A stretch of 64,000 bases of DNA from Phoma sp. XZ068 (lineage: Eukaryota; Ascomycota; Dothideomycetes; Pleosporales; Didymellaceae). How positions within the stretch are numbered: the first letter of the stretch is position 1; the number at the start of each line of letters is the position of its first letter. The DNA is taken from contig RBKR01000003.1 in assembly GCA_004835665.1 (NCBI GenBank), forward strand, positions 2,046,001 to 2,110,000, given 5' to 3'. Positions 55,705 to 64,000 of this stretch are shown one piece after another. The notes under the pieces were generated by a model. It searched no databases and was not told the origin of the DNA. It saw nothing but the letters and a program-made list of their open reading frames with translations. The translations under genes and the position numbers were made by a program.

Positions 55705-57812
55705 TCACAGTGACATGAAGAGTTCCAACATCGCCGGGTAATTGGGAGTACCCAGCCCAGTGACAGGATCCCAACCCTTGCTGACTGTGAATCCGTCTGT
55801 GTCACAGCCTGGATTGCTTCCGATGGTAATGTCGTGCAGAACATATGGATATTTGTAGAGGGTAGGGTTGACGAAGCCAACGGTAGACATGCCAGCCTTC
55901 AGTCGCTCGCTATTGATCCTGGTAAGGATACTTGCAAAGACAGGAGCGGACGCAGATGAGCCGCCTTGGCGTTTTGGTATGCCTTTACTGAAGAACAGGA
56001 TGTTATCACCGACGGCAGAAACATCGGGATATCCTCGCCCGTTCCGGTTGTATAGACCGGCAGTGCTGCTTTTGTAGTCCCCGTCTATGTAATATGGGTA
56101 CGGAGTTCCTGCACTCTGTAGATAAGTGCTGACGGCAGAGGTTTGGTAGTCCGGCGGTGGATAGAAGACATTCGAGAATCCTCCTCCAGATGCAAATCGG
56201 GTGACGGCGGTCTCTTCGTCCGCCTTCCCACTGCCAGTTAACAAAGTAGCCCCGACTGAAGTTACATATGGACATGCAGACGGAAATTCAGGGCTAAAGA
56301 CTGTGCCATTCTTGAGGCAGCCGTTTGCGTTACCGTCACCGGGATTACCTGCGACGCCACTGTCTCCAGAGGCTACGACAATGGAAATGCCTTGCATGCC
56401 TGTGTGGACGTCAGCATAAGGGCCCGATGAGAGCTAGCAGGACCGATCTCACCAAGCTTCATGTACTCATTGCACTGGCGCTTCAGATAGTTCGGAGGCA
56501 ATTTCGCTTCCTGAAACCCGTATGAGAGGGAAATAACATTGGTAGGCTTGTAGACACCGCACTGAAGCTGCCCTTTGTAACCACCGGGCGCTGGGTTGGG
56601 GTACTGAGGATCAAGACCCGGAGAATTTCCAGTAATACCATCTGATGTATAGCTGCAATAAGAACCGTCGATGGCATCTAGAAGGTTGTTGAAGAACCCC
56701 AGAAAGGTATAATTGGCCTCATAAACGGGATCATCGGTCTGAAACAGAACGCTATTTTGTGGCCAGATGATGGGATAGCTAATTTGGAAGTCCAAACTAC
56801 TCTCCGGGCCGGCGTCAGCTACAGTAGTTGGTGCAGTACCACCATCGACACTGTTGAGAATCGGATGAGTGCCCAGAGGGATACGCGGCTGCAAAGTCCG
56901 AAAGAACTCGTCCAAGTCTTCTTGAGAGTAAATATCGCCGATGTCTTCGAAGATGCCCAGTTCATTGTGAGGTACTGCACTCGTACCTTGAGTGAAGTTG
57001 TACATTGCCCTGATGCATGCTGGCGTGATAGCAACGTCGCAATGAGCAAGAGGCATTGCGTCAGTGATACTATAGTTGAATTTAGGCCAATCTTGTAACC
57101 CGAGCGGAGGTTCGTTTTCGGCTCTGCTACTCAAGGAACGTTTGACTTCAGATCTCTTTGGCATGTGTGTAGTGAGGAGCTTGATGCCCGGGGTGATGTA
57201 GTCGATGTGCTCGGCAACGTCCTCGTCAACGTGGTATCTAGGGCACGCATTAGTCCTGTTGCGAGTCTATCGAATCCTGTGAATGACTTACCCATCGCAA
57301 CCAACCGCCATCTTACCTGTAGGTGCATGTTCGAAGTAGTAGTACTCGGTCTGTAGTAACCTTTCTGCCTCTGACGTGGTCAAATCGAGTTGGATCCTGT
57401 AAGAAAAGTTAGCCACGCATATCTCCGATTAATGTCTGACATCATAGGTTTACCATTGCTTGTTCGTAGATTGGGAGACACGCCCGGCTTCTATACCAGA
57501 CTTCTCAAGCCAACCCCGAACAGCGTCAATAGAATGTTTTTGAGGTGCGAACAGGTCGTAGACATCTTCAGCCGAGTAGTATTTTCCGTAATTCTTGGAA
57601 TCAGGATCCGAGATATCCATCAATAGATCGTGACCCATGTCCATGTTGTCCCCGAAAAGGCCAATCCTCATTGGCAACCGGACATGAGGGTGGAGAGCAT
57701 CGCGCTTGAACCAGTGCTCCGACTCTGTACGTTGCTGATGAAGAACGTGTCTAGTGACAGCAACGGGCAAGGAGGCAAGAGCCGCAGCTGCGGCGAACAA
57801 AGCAAAGTGCAT
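55705..57812 (-). CDS. Secreted sedolisin-family tripeptidyl peptidase (S53)
   Basis: Four exons on the minus strand, 57812-57454, 57396-57292, 57237-56453 and 56399-55705, with introns of 57, 54 and 53 nt (donors GTAAAC, GTAAGT, GTGAGA). Together they encode 647 residues and end with a clean stop. A signal peptide (about residues 1-19) leads into the Pro-kumamolisin domain (RIGLFGDNMDMGHDLLMDISDP to GCDGYHVDEDVAEHIDYITPG). The catalytic domain follows: Glu and Asp in ELGIFEDIGDIYSQEDL, oxyanion Asp in VVASGDSGVAG, and nucleophile Ser in GGSSASAPVFA, the family's GTSxS motif with Ser for Thr. The calcium-binding end is DTDGFTVSKGWDPVTGLGTP. All key residues are present. It would release tripeptides from proteins in acidic surroundings outside the cell. 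A TATATA-like box lies about 180 bases upstream. Confidence 0.93.
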
Positions 57813-58259
57813 CTCCCTAGAGCATCAAGTGGACGTTGATCTTACCCTCGCGAGATCAAGGCAAGATATAATTATCGCGAATGCCAATATTTTGATGTTC
57901 ATATAAAGTATTGAGAAACGCGTAGTCTACTCAGGAGGCAATAGTAATCAGTGATGGATGAGTAAGATGAGGTGCCAAGATAAGAATGCCAATATATACT
58001 ACCACAGCTCCGCGCGTTCCCGTCCCCTCGAGGGTCTTGCGGATTTATCCCTTAGGATAATATAATTAGAGGGTGCTGTAGAGATTGCAGGTTTCGTGGG
58101 CTACCCGCAGTTCCTGCTGTGCCTGAAGTTGTCTTGGATCAAGGCACCGCGCGGTACTACAGAGACCCATCCATTGACCATCGAGCGCAGAGTCTATATG
58201 GTCCACGATCATATGGTCCATTCTTTTGCTCATCGACCATTCCTCGGCATACTAGGAAC
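57813..58259. other. Divergent promoter region
   Basis: Shared upstream space of the sedolisin gene (minus) and the b561-like gene (plus). A TATATA motif at about 57990-57998 could serve the minus-strand gene. Confidence 0.45.
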
Positions 58260-58859
58260 ATGAACATTTGGCTGGCTCATGGATTGCTGGGCTGCGCAGC
58301 ACTATTACTCGTTTTCCCCTTGGGAATTGCATCGCTATGGTTCAAGAAAAGTCGCTGGTCGATTCCACACTGGAAAATACAAGCATGTGGTACGATTCTT
58401 CTGGCACTCACTACAGGCGTGGGTCTGCTCAATAGCAGTGGGTTGCACCACAAGCATCAGTCGCTCGGACTGGTCGTGTTCGGCATGGTGCTAATTCAGA
58501 TGCCACTTGGATTCGTCGATGCGTTGGGCAACACCCGCGGCTACAGGGCAAGCGTCTCATTCACCCACTCCAACCTCGGATTCTCGACCCTAGTGCTGGG
58601 CTGGCTGCTGATTCTGAGCGGCTTTCGTCTGGCATCGCTTGCGTCCGGGCCATTCGTTTTTGTCGGTTTGTTGTCGGCAATGGGAATCTCCGCTCTCATC
58701 GCTGGCTCTTTCCTGGTACGATGGCGTAGACGAATCGTAGCAAAATCGGCACCTAAGGCGAGCGAGATCGAAGAACTCGCTACGGACGTTTACACACTTG
58801 CCGAGCATGACCTCCAAGACGAGTATGACCACGAGGACAACCAAGCCGCTGGGCCGTAA
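58260..58859 (+). CDS. Cytochrome b561-like membrane protein
   Basis: Single-exon frame of 199 residues from the ATG at 58260. The frame is open further upstream but without a supported start, so an additional 5' exon with a secreted domain is possible, as such fusions are common in fungi. Five hydrophobic helices are seen. Candidate heme-ligand histidines lie in LAHGLLG (helix 1), LHHKHQSLGL (before helix 3) and FTHSNLGFSTLVLGW (helix 4), in the order of the cytochrome b561/ferric-reductase-like fold. The C-terminal 45 residues are acidic and cytosolic (DLQDEYDHEDN). By family it moves electrons across a membrane; donor and acceptor are unknown. Confidence 0.75.
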   Translation: MNIWLAHGLLGCAALLLVFPLGIASLWFKKSRWSIPHWKIQACGTILLALTTGVGLLNSSGLHHKHQSLGLVVFGMVLIQMPLGFVDALGNTRGYRASVSFTHSNLGFSTLVLGWLLILSGFRLASLASGPFVFVGLLSAMGISALIAGSFLVRWRRRIVAKSAPKASEIEELATDVYTLAEHDLQDEYDHEDNQAAGP

Positions 58860-59157
58860 CAGGACAAAACCCACTCAGGGCAGTTATTAAGTAGTATAGT
58901 GCGAGGTCTAGCTCGGACGTAGCGAGTTTGTTAGAATGTCGGTGTTCTAGACTGAGACAGCGATGTCACATGATCAGTGCGGTTTGTAGAAAATGGACTT
59001 CGTGAGGTCGCACACGCTGTGGATGGATGCGAGCTGCTTTGACGACGACATTGAGACGTGCATGGGAGACTCTTGGGATTACAAGACTCCCGATGGCAGT
59101 CATCTGAAACCTCGCCGTGTCAAGATATGCTGGCAATGTCAAGCCCCGCTGACGGAT
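58860..59157. other. Intergenic
   Basis: An open plus-strand frame (58993-59241) runs into the antisense of the transposase remnant and has no domain. Nothing else seen. Confidence 0.5.
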
Positions 59158-59910
59158 TTACGGTTGCGTGAGTTCATTGCGATTACAGTAGGCAATAAAA
59201 GTGGTCATCAGGTGATTCCCATGGCCATCCAGAATGATTAGACGGTGCTCCCTTCCTGCCTTCTCCTTGGTGTAGCTATCAAACGCCTGCTTAATCCAAC
59301 CTAAGGCTACATCATCGTTTGTCCAGCCACAGGGAGAGACTGCAACGAAGACTGAGTGTGCTTTGGCATCCATCTCATCTACCCAAGTACTCTAAATGTG
59401 CTGAGATTCAGCGGCATAAATGAGACCTGGTGGAAAGGACGCTCCCATCCCTATATATACACAAGAGCAGGGTAATCCACTGTCAGTTGCCATCTTGGGT
59501 ACCTTGCCGAGTCTGATTTTGATCATATAGAGGCCTATCAAACATCTGTTTTGACTTGGAGAGCGTCCCAATAGCGAAGCCCTTCTCATCTATATTATAT
59601 GTTCGACTAGGTTCTATACAGTACTGAGCTATCTTCTCCTGCATAAGACTGAATCAATCTTTATATTTCTTACAGGAATCGGATTTTTGGTGATTGGAGT
59701 CTATAGTAGTCACCTATTAAGTGATAAGCTGGTCTTGGTGACGCTTGAGGAAGTTGATGACCACAACTCTAGAACGCTTGCTTAACCAATCTCTTCTGCA
59801 AACTCCTTGATTATTGACTTTGTAGGTGGCAGGTGACGTACAGTGAGGCCTTTTATATATCTCACAAGGCCTGCCTCTTGATGTGGAGTGAGTAGTCGTT
59901 GTGTGGAGCC
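59158..59910 (-). pseudogene. Fot1/pogo-type DDE transposase remnant
   Basis: On the minus strand the order is that of fungal Tc1-mariner/Fot1 transposases. First a CENP-B-like helix-turn-helix piece (GLVRYIKGLTVRHLPPTKSI, then INFLKRHQDQLIT in a shifted frame). Next the linker NIDEKGFAIG followed by ASLLGRSPSQ-type frames. Then FPPGLIYAAES and the DDE core EMDAKAHSVFVAVS, GWTNDDVALGWIKQ and LIILDGHGNHLMTTFIAYC. Several stops and frameshifts split it, and it ends abruptly at 59158 without the remaining catalytic part. Terminal inverted repeats were not identified. Not functional. Confidence 0.75.
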
Positions 59911-60385
59911 TTGGCTTCACAGGACGTGCTTTTGCCTTGTTGTCTGCGTGTCAAAGTTGACCTTATAACACTATATTTTTTTGGCTAAAGTTGTATATGA
60001 TATAGGTTTATTGGAATCAGCTGCGCGTACTTCTGCAAGGGGTTTCTCTAGTGACATCGTGGCGTGGAGATATTGGAGGTGCAAGATGGGATGGAAAAGT
60101 GGTTGGGGTGCGCGTTACGCTGCAAGCGCGTTACCCACGGGCACGGACACTGTATGTGCGCAATTGGAGGGCAGGGAGGCCGTAGCACATCTTGACTCAA
60201 CCGCGCGGTCTAGATTCACCCGAAGTACTTCACCTGGTGCATTAAGCAAGACCTGAAGACCAAATTCCTCGAAAAAGACCTTCTCATTCAAAAGAAATGA
60301 AATAGTTGCCACGAGTCCCGTCTTGCTTGCATAACGACCTACTACACTTCTAGTTATAGTCAACAAAGAGCCGTCGTTGTCTACA
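59911..60385. other. Intergenic
   Basis: Upstream flank of the hydrolase gene; no gene or clear inverted repeat of the transposon remnant seen. Confidence 0.5.
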
Positions 60386-61000
60386 ATGTTCCAATTCGAC
60401 TCCACTCCAGCGCTCATAGTGGTCGACATGCAGAACGGCTTCTGCCACAAGGATGGCAGCTTCGCAAGACTAGGAATACGGACTAACCCAACAACGATTG
60501 TTCCTCGTATCAATGAGCTTCTCTCCGAGTTTCGCGCTACTGGCCTCCCTATCTACTTCCTGAAGACAGGATACAAAGCCGACTACTCGGATAGACGCAG
60601 TCGCGATAGACATGATCGACTCGAACAATTCCAAGGTCTGTTACGGGGGTCTTGGGATGCCGATATTCTAGACGAACTCACGCCTGAGCCCGACAACAAT
60701 GTCATCAATAAGACAAGAAATTCTTGCTTTTTTCGCACGTCGCTGGAGAATACACTGAGAGAGCGAGGAGTGGACCATTTGATTTTGACTGGGGTGGGAA
60801 CCGATGTATGTGTAGAGACGACGGCAAGAGATGCCTATCAATTGAACTTCGCCGTCACTACCATAAGTGATGCTACCGGGACATGCAATGAGTCGGACCA
60901 TCTAGCCGCTCTGCACGCCCTGCGATATTTTGGTGGCACAGCGTCGACATCGGAAGTGATTGAAGCCTTGGAGAAGCTACGAAACTCAAACCATGTGTGA
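60386..61000 (+). CDS. Isochorismatase-like cysteine hydrolase
   Basis: A single-exon protein of 204 residues, normal length for the family, started at the ATG at 60386. The catalytic triad is visible: Asp in LIVVDMQNGF (residue about 14), Lys in INKTRNSCFF and Cys in GVGTDVCVETTARDA. The cis-peptide region just before the Cys (LTGVGTD) is also conserved, and the fold ends with an HAALHALRYFGG-like helix (here HLAALHALRYFGG). Family members hydrolyse isochorismate, nicotinamide, ureidoacrylate and related small amides or ethers in the cytosol. I see no signal peptide and cannot choose among these substrates. The gene is intact. Confidence 0.9.
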   Translation: MFQFDSTPALIVVDMQNGFCHKDGSFARLGIRTNPTTIVPRINELLSEFRATGLPIYFLKTGYKADYSDRRSRDRHDRLEQFQGLLRGSWDADILDELTPEPDNNVINKTRNSCFFRTSLENTLRERGVDHLILTGVGTDVCVETTARDAYQLNFAVTTISDATGTCNESDHLAALHALRYFGGTASTSEVIEALEKLRNSNHV

Positions 61001-61505
61001 CGGCAGGAGCTTGGACCTCCGGTGGACGTGCTTACGCGTTTGCCTAGTACTTAGCAGATATGCCACACAGCTCAGTAGAGAGCTCGACAGTGACTACACA
61101 GACTTTTCACCACTTTTCGATCACCCTAACCCAGATGGGTAGGCCAACCATTCCAATGGTTGATTTAGGGGTACGGATTTGTTAGGGACCAGGGCTACAG
61201 ATTTGCCGCGGATATCTTATCATGGGTACGGTTGGTTTTTCTCCCAACTACGGTCGTTCTGCAACAACAGATTGGATCTGCTTCAAACTTGGACATATGT
61301 TTTGCGACAATAACCCGCATTACCTGTGCAAGTTGTAGCGAAATCGGCTTTGTAAATCATGGGGGTAGGGTTTAATGTTGTGGTTAGGGTTGCGCTAGCG
61401 CGCGGACAACAACTGCATCAACACAGCAGAACATCAACACTGTAAACACCAACGCAAGAAAGTAACACACTAAATGCACAGCACAGAGCAATTGATTACA
61501 GCACA
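61001..61505. other. Intergenic
   Basis: No gene seen. Two isolated TTAGGGTT-like words (61364-61372 and 61384-61391) precede a GC-rich CGCTAGCGCGCG palindrome. Confidence 0.55.
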
Positions 61506-63299
61506 CTATGTGCCTGCAAAAGGCTTACAGAGCTCGATCAAGGTAAGCTGGCGCATTGCACGGGCGGCCGCAGGGCTGTTTGTAGTCCTTTGGGAGGGCG
61601 CAGGCTTGACGCTGTGGTTGTCACCATCTTCGCCGTCTTCCAGCTCGCTGTCTTCAATCTCCTCCACTTGCGTCGCTGATGTCGGCGTGTTTGCCTCGAT
61701 CGACAGCGTTGCCTTCTCGCTGATGGATCCGCCAGAGATGCCTTCTGAGCCTAGCCAGGCGTCCAAGGCCATGCTTGCTTTGTGGGCCACCGGATTCGCC
61801 TTCGCAACCAACGTGAGCCAGATGTGCCAGAAGGGGATGCGGAGATCGTTCTCGACCCACGAGTTGGAGATGATGTCGTGCGGCATCAGGCAGAGCATAC
61901 CCCAGCCAAGCTGCTTGGCTGCTTCGTACCAGCGGAGCGCTTGGTGCAGCCGCTTCTTGAATCGCTGACGCTGCTGACGCCCCGACGTAGCGGTGACGGA
62001 CAGCAGCAGGGCGTCCATGGCCTCGGAGCTGACTTTGCCCCTGCCGCCTCGGTTCTTGGCATCCCTGCTGCGGGCGACGTCTTGCTCCTTGATCTGGTCC
62101 ATCCTCTCGGTGTACGCCTTGCCGAGGAAAGCCATGGCCCAGCGGTACTTGATATGGATGATATCCAGCTCCTGCTCGTAGCGATCGCACAGGCTCCAGG
62201 CGGAGGCGAGCGCGCTCTTCGGCACCGTCGAGGCACTGCTCTTCTGCGACAGCGACCAGCGGGTGCGCGAGGAAGCGGGCGGGCGATCCTCCACGGACTC
62301 CTGCGCAAAGGGTGAACCTTGTGTGCGCCAGCTCCGCAGAAAGGCAGCCGCAGAGGCCTGGGAGGTATTATTGCCGATGGAGCGGGCCTTGTCGAGCATG
62401 CCAGAAGCTGTCAGGTAAGGCGCTGGGGCACTGCTGTACAGGTTGTCGCCATCATCGACCGGCTGCTTGAGGATCCAAGAGATGAACGGCTCATCCTGCC
62501 GCGAGATGGAGGCATAGGCACCGTGTTCCCTGCGAGACGCTGAGTCGGGCGGCGGTACCAACCCAAGGTCCTGTTTCTTCTGCGCTCGTATGAGCTCCAG
62601 CTTCCTGGCGCGCTCCCGCTCAGCACGGCGGTTTTTGTTAGAGACGCTTGTGATCTGGGCGGGTTCCTCCTGTCCAACCTGTCCATGGACGGGCTCTTTG
62701 GGGTCCTCGGCCGCCTCGGGTTCGCAGGGCGGCGCAAGCTGCTCAGGTTCCTCCGCTTCGTCCTCTGCTTCCAGCGGCGTCGCAGGGCTGGGAGGCTCGG
62801 TGGCTTGTCGGAGGCGCTTCAACGGCCGCGCTGAGCTGGATGCAGCAGCACGCTTTGTCGACGGTGGTGGGGAATCGCGGGGCCGCTGCGCTGAAGGGGG
62901 TTCCTTCTGGAAGCCGTCGCTCGGGCTGCTGGCAAGATCCTGCGCTGCAGAGACCAGCCGGGCCCAAGCATCAGCAGGCAGCGCGTCCTCGTCGAGCGTC
63001 TCCTTCAACAGCCATATCGCCGACAGCGCGGAGTGGGCGACAAAGACAGGCTTGCAGACACTCGTCTCGGCCGGAATCAGCCAGCCTGCGCTGTGCGGGC
63101 GCAATAGAGCATCACGCTGCGAGTCCGAGACAGTGGCCTTGTTCCAAAACAGCTTTCGGTAGTCCAGGTTCGGCGGGTCGTATGCGAGCCTGTGGGCAAA
63201 GCTCGACTCGCTGGCTAGCGGGAAGCTCCGGGGCCCGCCATCGAATTGCTCGGCGGCATCTTCCAACGCGGAGATCCAGGGTAGATTAGATGGTGACAT
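61506..63299 (-). CDS. GC-rich hypothetical protein divergent from the OrsD gene
   Basis: Single exon of 597 residues from the ATG at 63299, open throughout and markedly GC-rich compared with its neighbours, which also opens long shadow frames. I recognise no domain. Visible parts: an N-terminal globular piece (1-110); a disordered Pro/Ser/Glu-rich stretch (130-220) with basic clusters (STKRAAASS, RPLKRLRQ) that may be a nuclear signal; a charged helix (NKNRRAERERARKLELIRAQ); a folded-looking region (250-500) rich in Trp and Arg (SGRQQRQRFKKRLHQALRWY); and an acidic tail (EEIEDSELEDGEDGD). Its start lies 214 bases from the OrsD start on the opposite strand, which suggests a shared promoter and a common unit. 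Confidence 0.65.
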   Translation of the reverse strand: MSPSNLPWISALEDAAEQFDGGPRSFPLASESSFAHRLAYDPPNLDYRKLFWNKATVSDSQRDALLRPHSAGWLIPAETSVCKPVFVAHSALSAIWLLKETLDEDALPADAWARLVSAAQDLASSPSDGFQKEPPSAQRPRDSPPPSTKRAAASSSARPLKRLRQATEPPSPATPLEAEDEAEEPEQLAPPCEPEAAEDPKEPVHGQVGQEEPAQITSVSNKNRRAERERARKLELIRAQKKQDLGLVPPPDSASRREHGAYASISRQDEPFISWILKQPVDDGDNLYSSAPAPYLTASGMLDKARSIGNNTSQASAAAFLRSWRTQGSPFAQESVEDRPPASSRTRWSLSQKSSASTVPKSALASAWSLCDRYEQELDIIHIKYRWAMAFLGKAYTERMDQIKEQDVARSRDAKNRGGRGKVSSEAMDALLLSVTATSGRQQRQRFKKRLHQALRWYEAAKQLGWGMLCLMPHDIISNSWVENDLRIPFWHIWLTLVAKANPVAHKASMALDAWLGSEGISGGSISEKATLSIEANTPTSATQVEEIEDSELEDGEDGDNHSVKPAPSQRTTNSPAAARAMRQLTLIELCKPFAGT

Positions 63300-63512
63300 A
63301 ACTGTTTGTTTGTTGATGTAGGAGATACGGCGGAAGAAGAAGGATGTTCGTTGGGTTCAGCCCCTGACCAGGGTAACGGACCGAACGGAGATCAGCCCGT
63401 ACAACATGAGCGGGCGCACAAGCTGGGGTGCGAAACTCAACATAATTCAGAGATAAGAGCAGTCGCCTCAAGGAAAAAAAACACACACAGAGGCTCGCAG
63501 AGGACCGCTAAC
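63300..63512. promoter_or_regulatory. Likely bidirectional promoter
   Basis: 213 bases between two head-to-head start codons (63299 minus, 63513 plus). No classical TATA box or shared motif was recognised. Confidence 0.35.
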
Positions 63513-64000
63513 ATGTCAGAAGCCACCGTTGAGCATCAGTACTTTGAGCACTTGGCTGAGTACCAGGTAGCAGTGTGCAAGGAGTGCCGGTACGCAGTAT
63601 GGCCGGACCAGATCGAGAGCCACTTGCAGAAGCAACACAAGAGGCCGCCAAAAAACGTTAGAGCTGTAGGGGATGCCGTCCGTCAGTGGGCGGGCTTGCT
63701 ACAGTACCCCAGCGAGTGGACGGTACCAGACAACAACGTGCAGCCCATCCCCCAGCTGCCAGTATACGACGACGGCTTGCTGTGCCAACTTGAGCCCGAA
63801 AAATGCCGGCACATTGCAAGAACCATCGACTCGATCAAAAAGCACTGGCGCAAAGACCACAACGGCTGGTCGCTGGGAAAAAGGCAAGGACGCCCCAGCC
63901 GAACTCGGGCAGGGGCGTTGCAAGCCCAGATGGAAGACGGCTGCAAGCGCGTACACTGCCAGCGACTTTTCGGCAGCCGGCACGGATCACAGTACTTCGA
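63513..64000 (+). CDS. OrsD-family (DUF3505) protein, 3' partial
   Basis: Open from the ATG at 63513 to the window end, 162 codons without a stop. Two zinc-finger-like Cys/His sets are seen: C-X2-C-X12-H-X4-H (VCKECRYAVWPDQIESHLQKQH) split over residues 24-46, and CQLEPEKC with HWRKDH near residues 100-122. This paired set, with the segment PIPQLPVYDDGLLC between, is how proteins with the OrsD domain begin, named after orsD of the orsellinic-acid cluster of Aspergillus nidulans. The final visible part, EDGCKRVHCQRLF then GSQYF, is also present in decayed form at 30060-30125. Molecular function is unknown. Such genes are often repeated in fungal genomes, which fits a mobile or subtelomeric unit; that is inference. 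Confidence 0.75.
   Translation, partial: MSEATVEHQYFEHLAEYQVAVCKECRYAVWPDQIESHLQKQHKRPPKNVRAVGDAVRQWAGLLQYPSEWTVPDNNVQPIPQLPVYDDGLLCQLEPEKCRHIARTIDSIKKHWRKDHNGWSLGKRQGRPSRTRAGALQAQMEDGCKRVHCQRLFGSRHGSQYF

Noticed and set aside
61364..61391. Telomere repeat TTAGGG
   Set aside because: Only two isolated, imperfect words; no array, so no telomere or clear interstitial telomeric tract.
61654..63289. Several long frames on both strands inside 61.5-63.3 kb
   Set aside because: Shadow frames caused by high GC content; only the 597-codon minus-strand frame spans the region with a sensible start and stop.
30000..64000. Starship-type giant transposon
   Set aside because: I searched for a DUF3435 tyrosine-recombinase captain and matching element ends and saw none in this window.
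1..64000. tRNA and rRNA genes
   Set aside because: No cloverleaf with A/B boxes or rRNA segment was recognised by eye; a covariance-model search would be needed to exclude tRNAs.

Overview
The window reads as nuclear DNA of a filamentous ascomycete, most likely a dothideomycete (Pleosporales-like). Introns are about 45-90 nt, with GTRNGT-type donors and CTRAC branch sites. The gene families are typical of these fungi: AA9 lytic polysaccharide monooxygenase, MYND-SET, 2EXR, Zn(II)2Cys6, sedolisin, a 6-MSA-synthase-type polyketide synthase and OrsD. A large AT-rich block carries repeat-induced point mutation (RIP). The genus is not determined. Domain calls come from recognising sequence by eye; no search was run.

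Layout. 1-9.5 kb: 3' part of an alpha-glucoside-type MFS transporter, an intact secreted AA9 enzyme, a small MARVEL membrane protein and a small secreted protein with a knottin-like cysteine pattern. 9.8-18.3 kb: a broken MYND-SET gene, a broken cysteine-rich secreted gene, an intact membrane-anchored coiled-coil protein and a frameshifted APH-type kinase. 20-23.1 kb: a decayed, 3'-truncated partially reducing polyketide synthase. 23.2-29.7 kb: a 2EXR protein, a secreted protein resembling a PD-(D/E)XK nuclease, and a secreted glycine-rich repeat protein.

30.3-43.7 kb is an AT-rich, gene-dead transposon block. An LTR element with 233-bp LTRs (30319-41907) is interrupted by a Ty3/gypsy element with chromodomain (32502-40131). 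The inner insertion is flanked by a perfect CTATC duplication and contains three LTRs. The outer 5' LTR is almost unmutated while its 3' partner differs almost only by C-to-T and G-to-A changes, which records RIP directly. Further retroelement debris lies at 41.9-43.5 kb.

44.3-61 kb returns to normal composition: a broken Zn2Cys6 regulator, an intact Zn2Cys6 regulator, a broken GDSL/CE16-like esterase, a GPH/SUT-type sugar transporter, a secreted sedolisin protease, a cytochrome b561-like protein, a Fot1/pogo transposase remnant and an isochorismatase-like hydrolase. 61.5-64 kb holds a divergent pair: a GC-rich hypothetical protein and the start of an OrsD-family gene. A decayed OrsD piece also lies beside the transposon block at 30.1 kb.

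No operon-like or cluster logic joins the whole window. Working genes mostly concern secretion, carbohydrate and peptide use and transport (AA9, sedolisin, two sugar transporters, three secreted proteins). They sit among at least six broken host genes and several transposon remnants, as expected of a fast-evolving accessory or subtelomere-like region; that last point is inference. No tRNA, rRNA or CRISPR array was seen.
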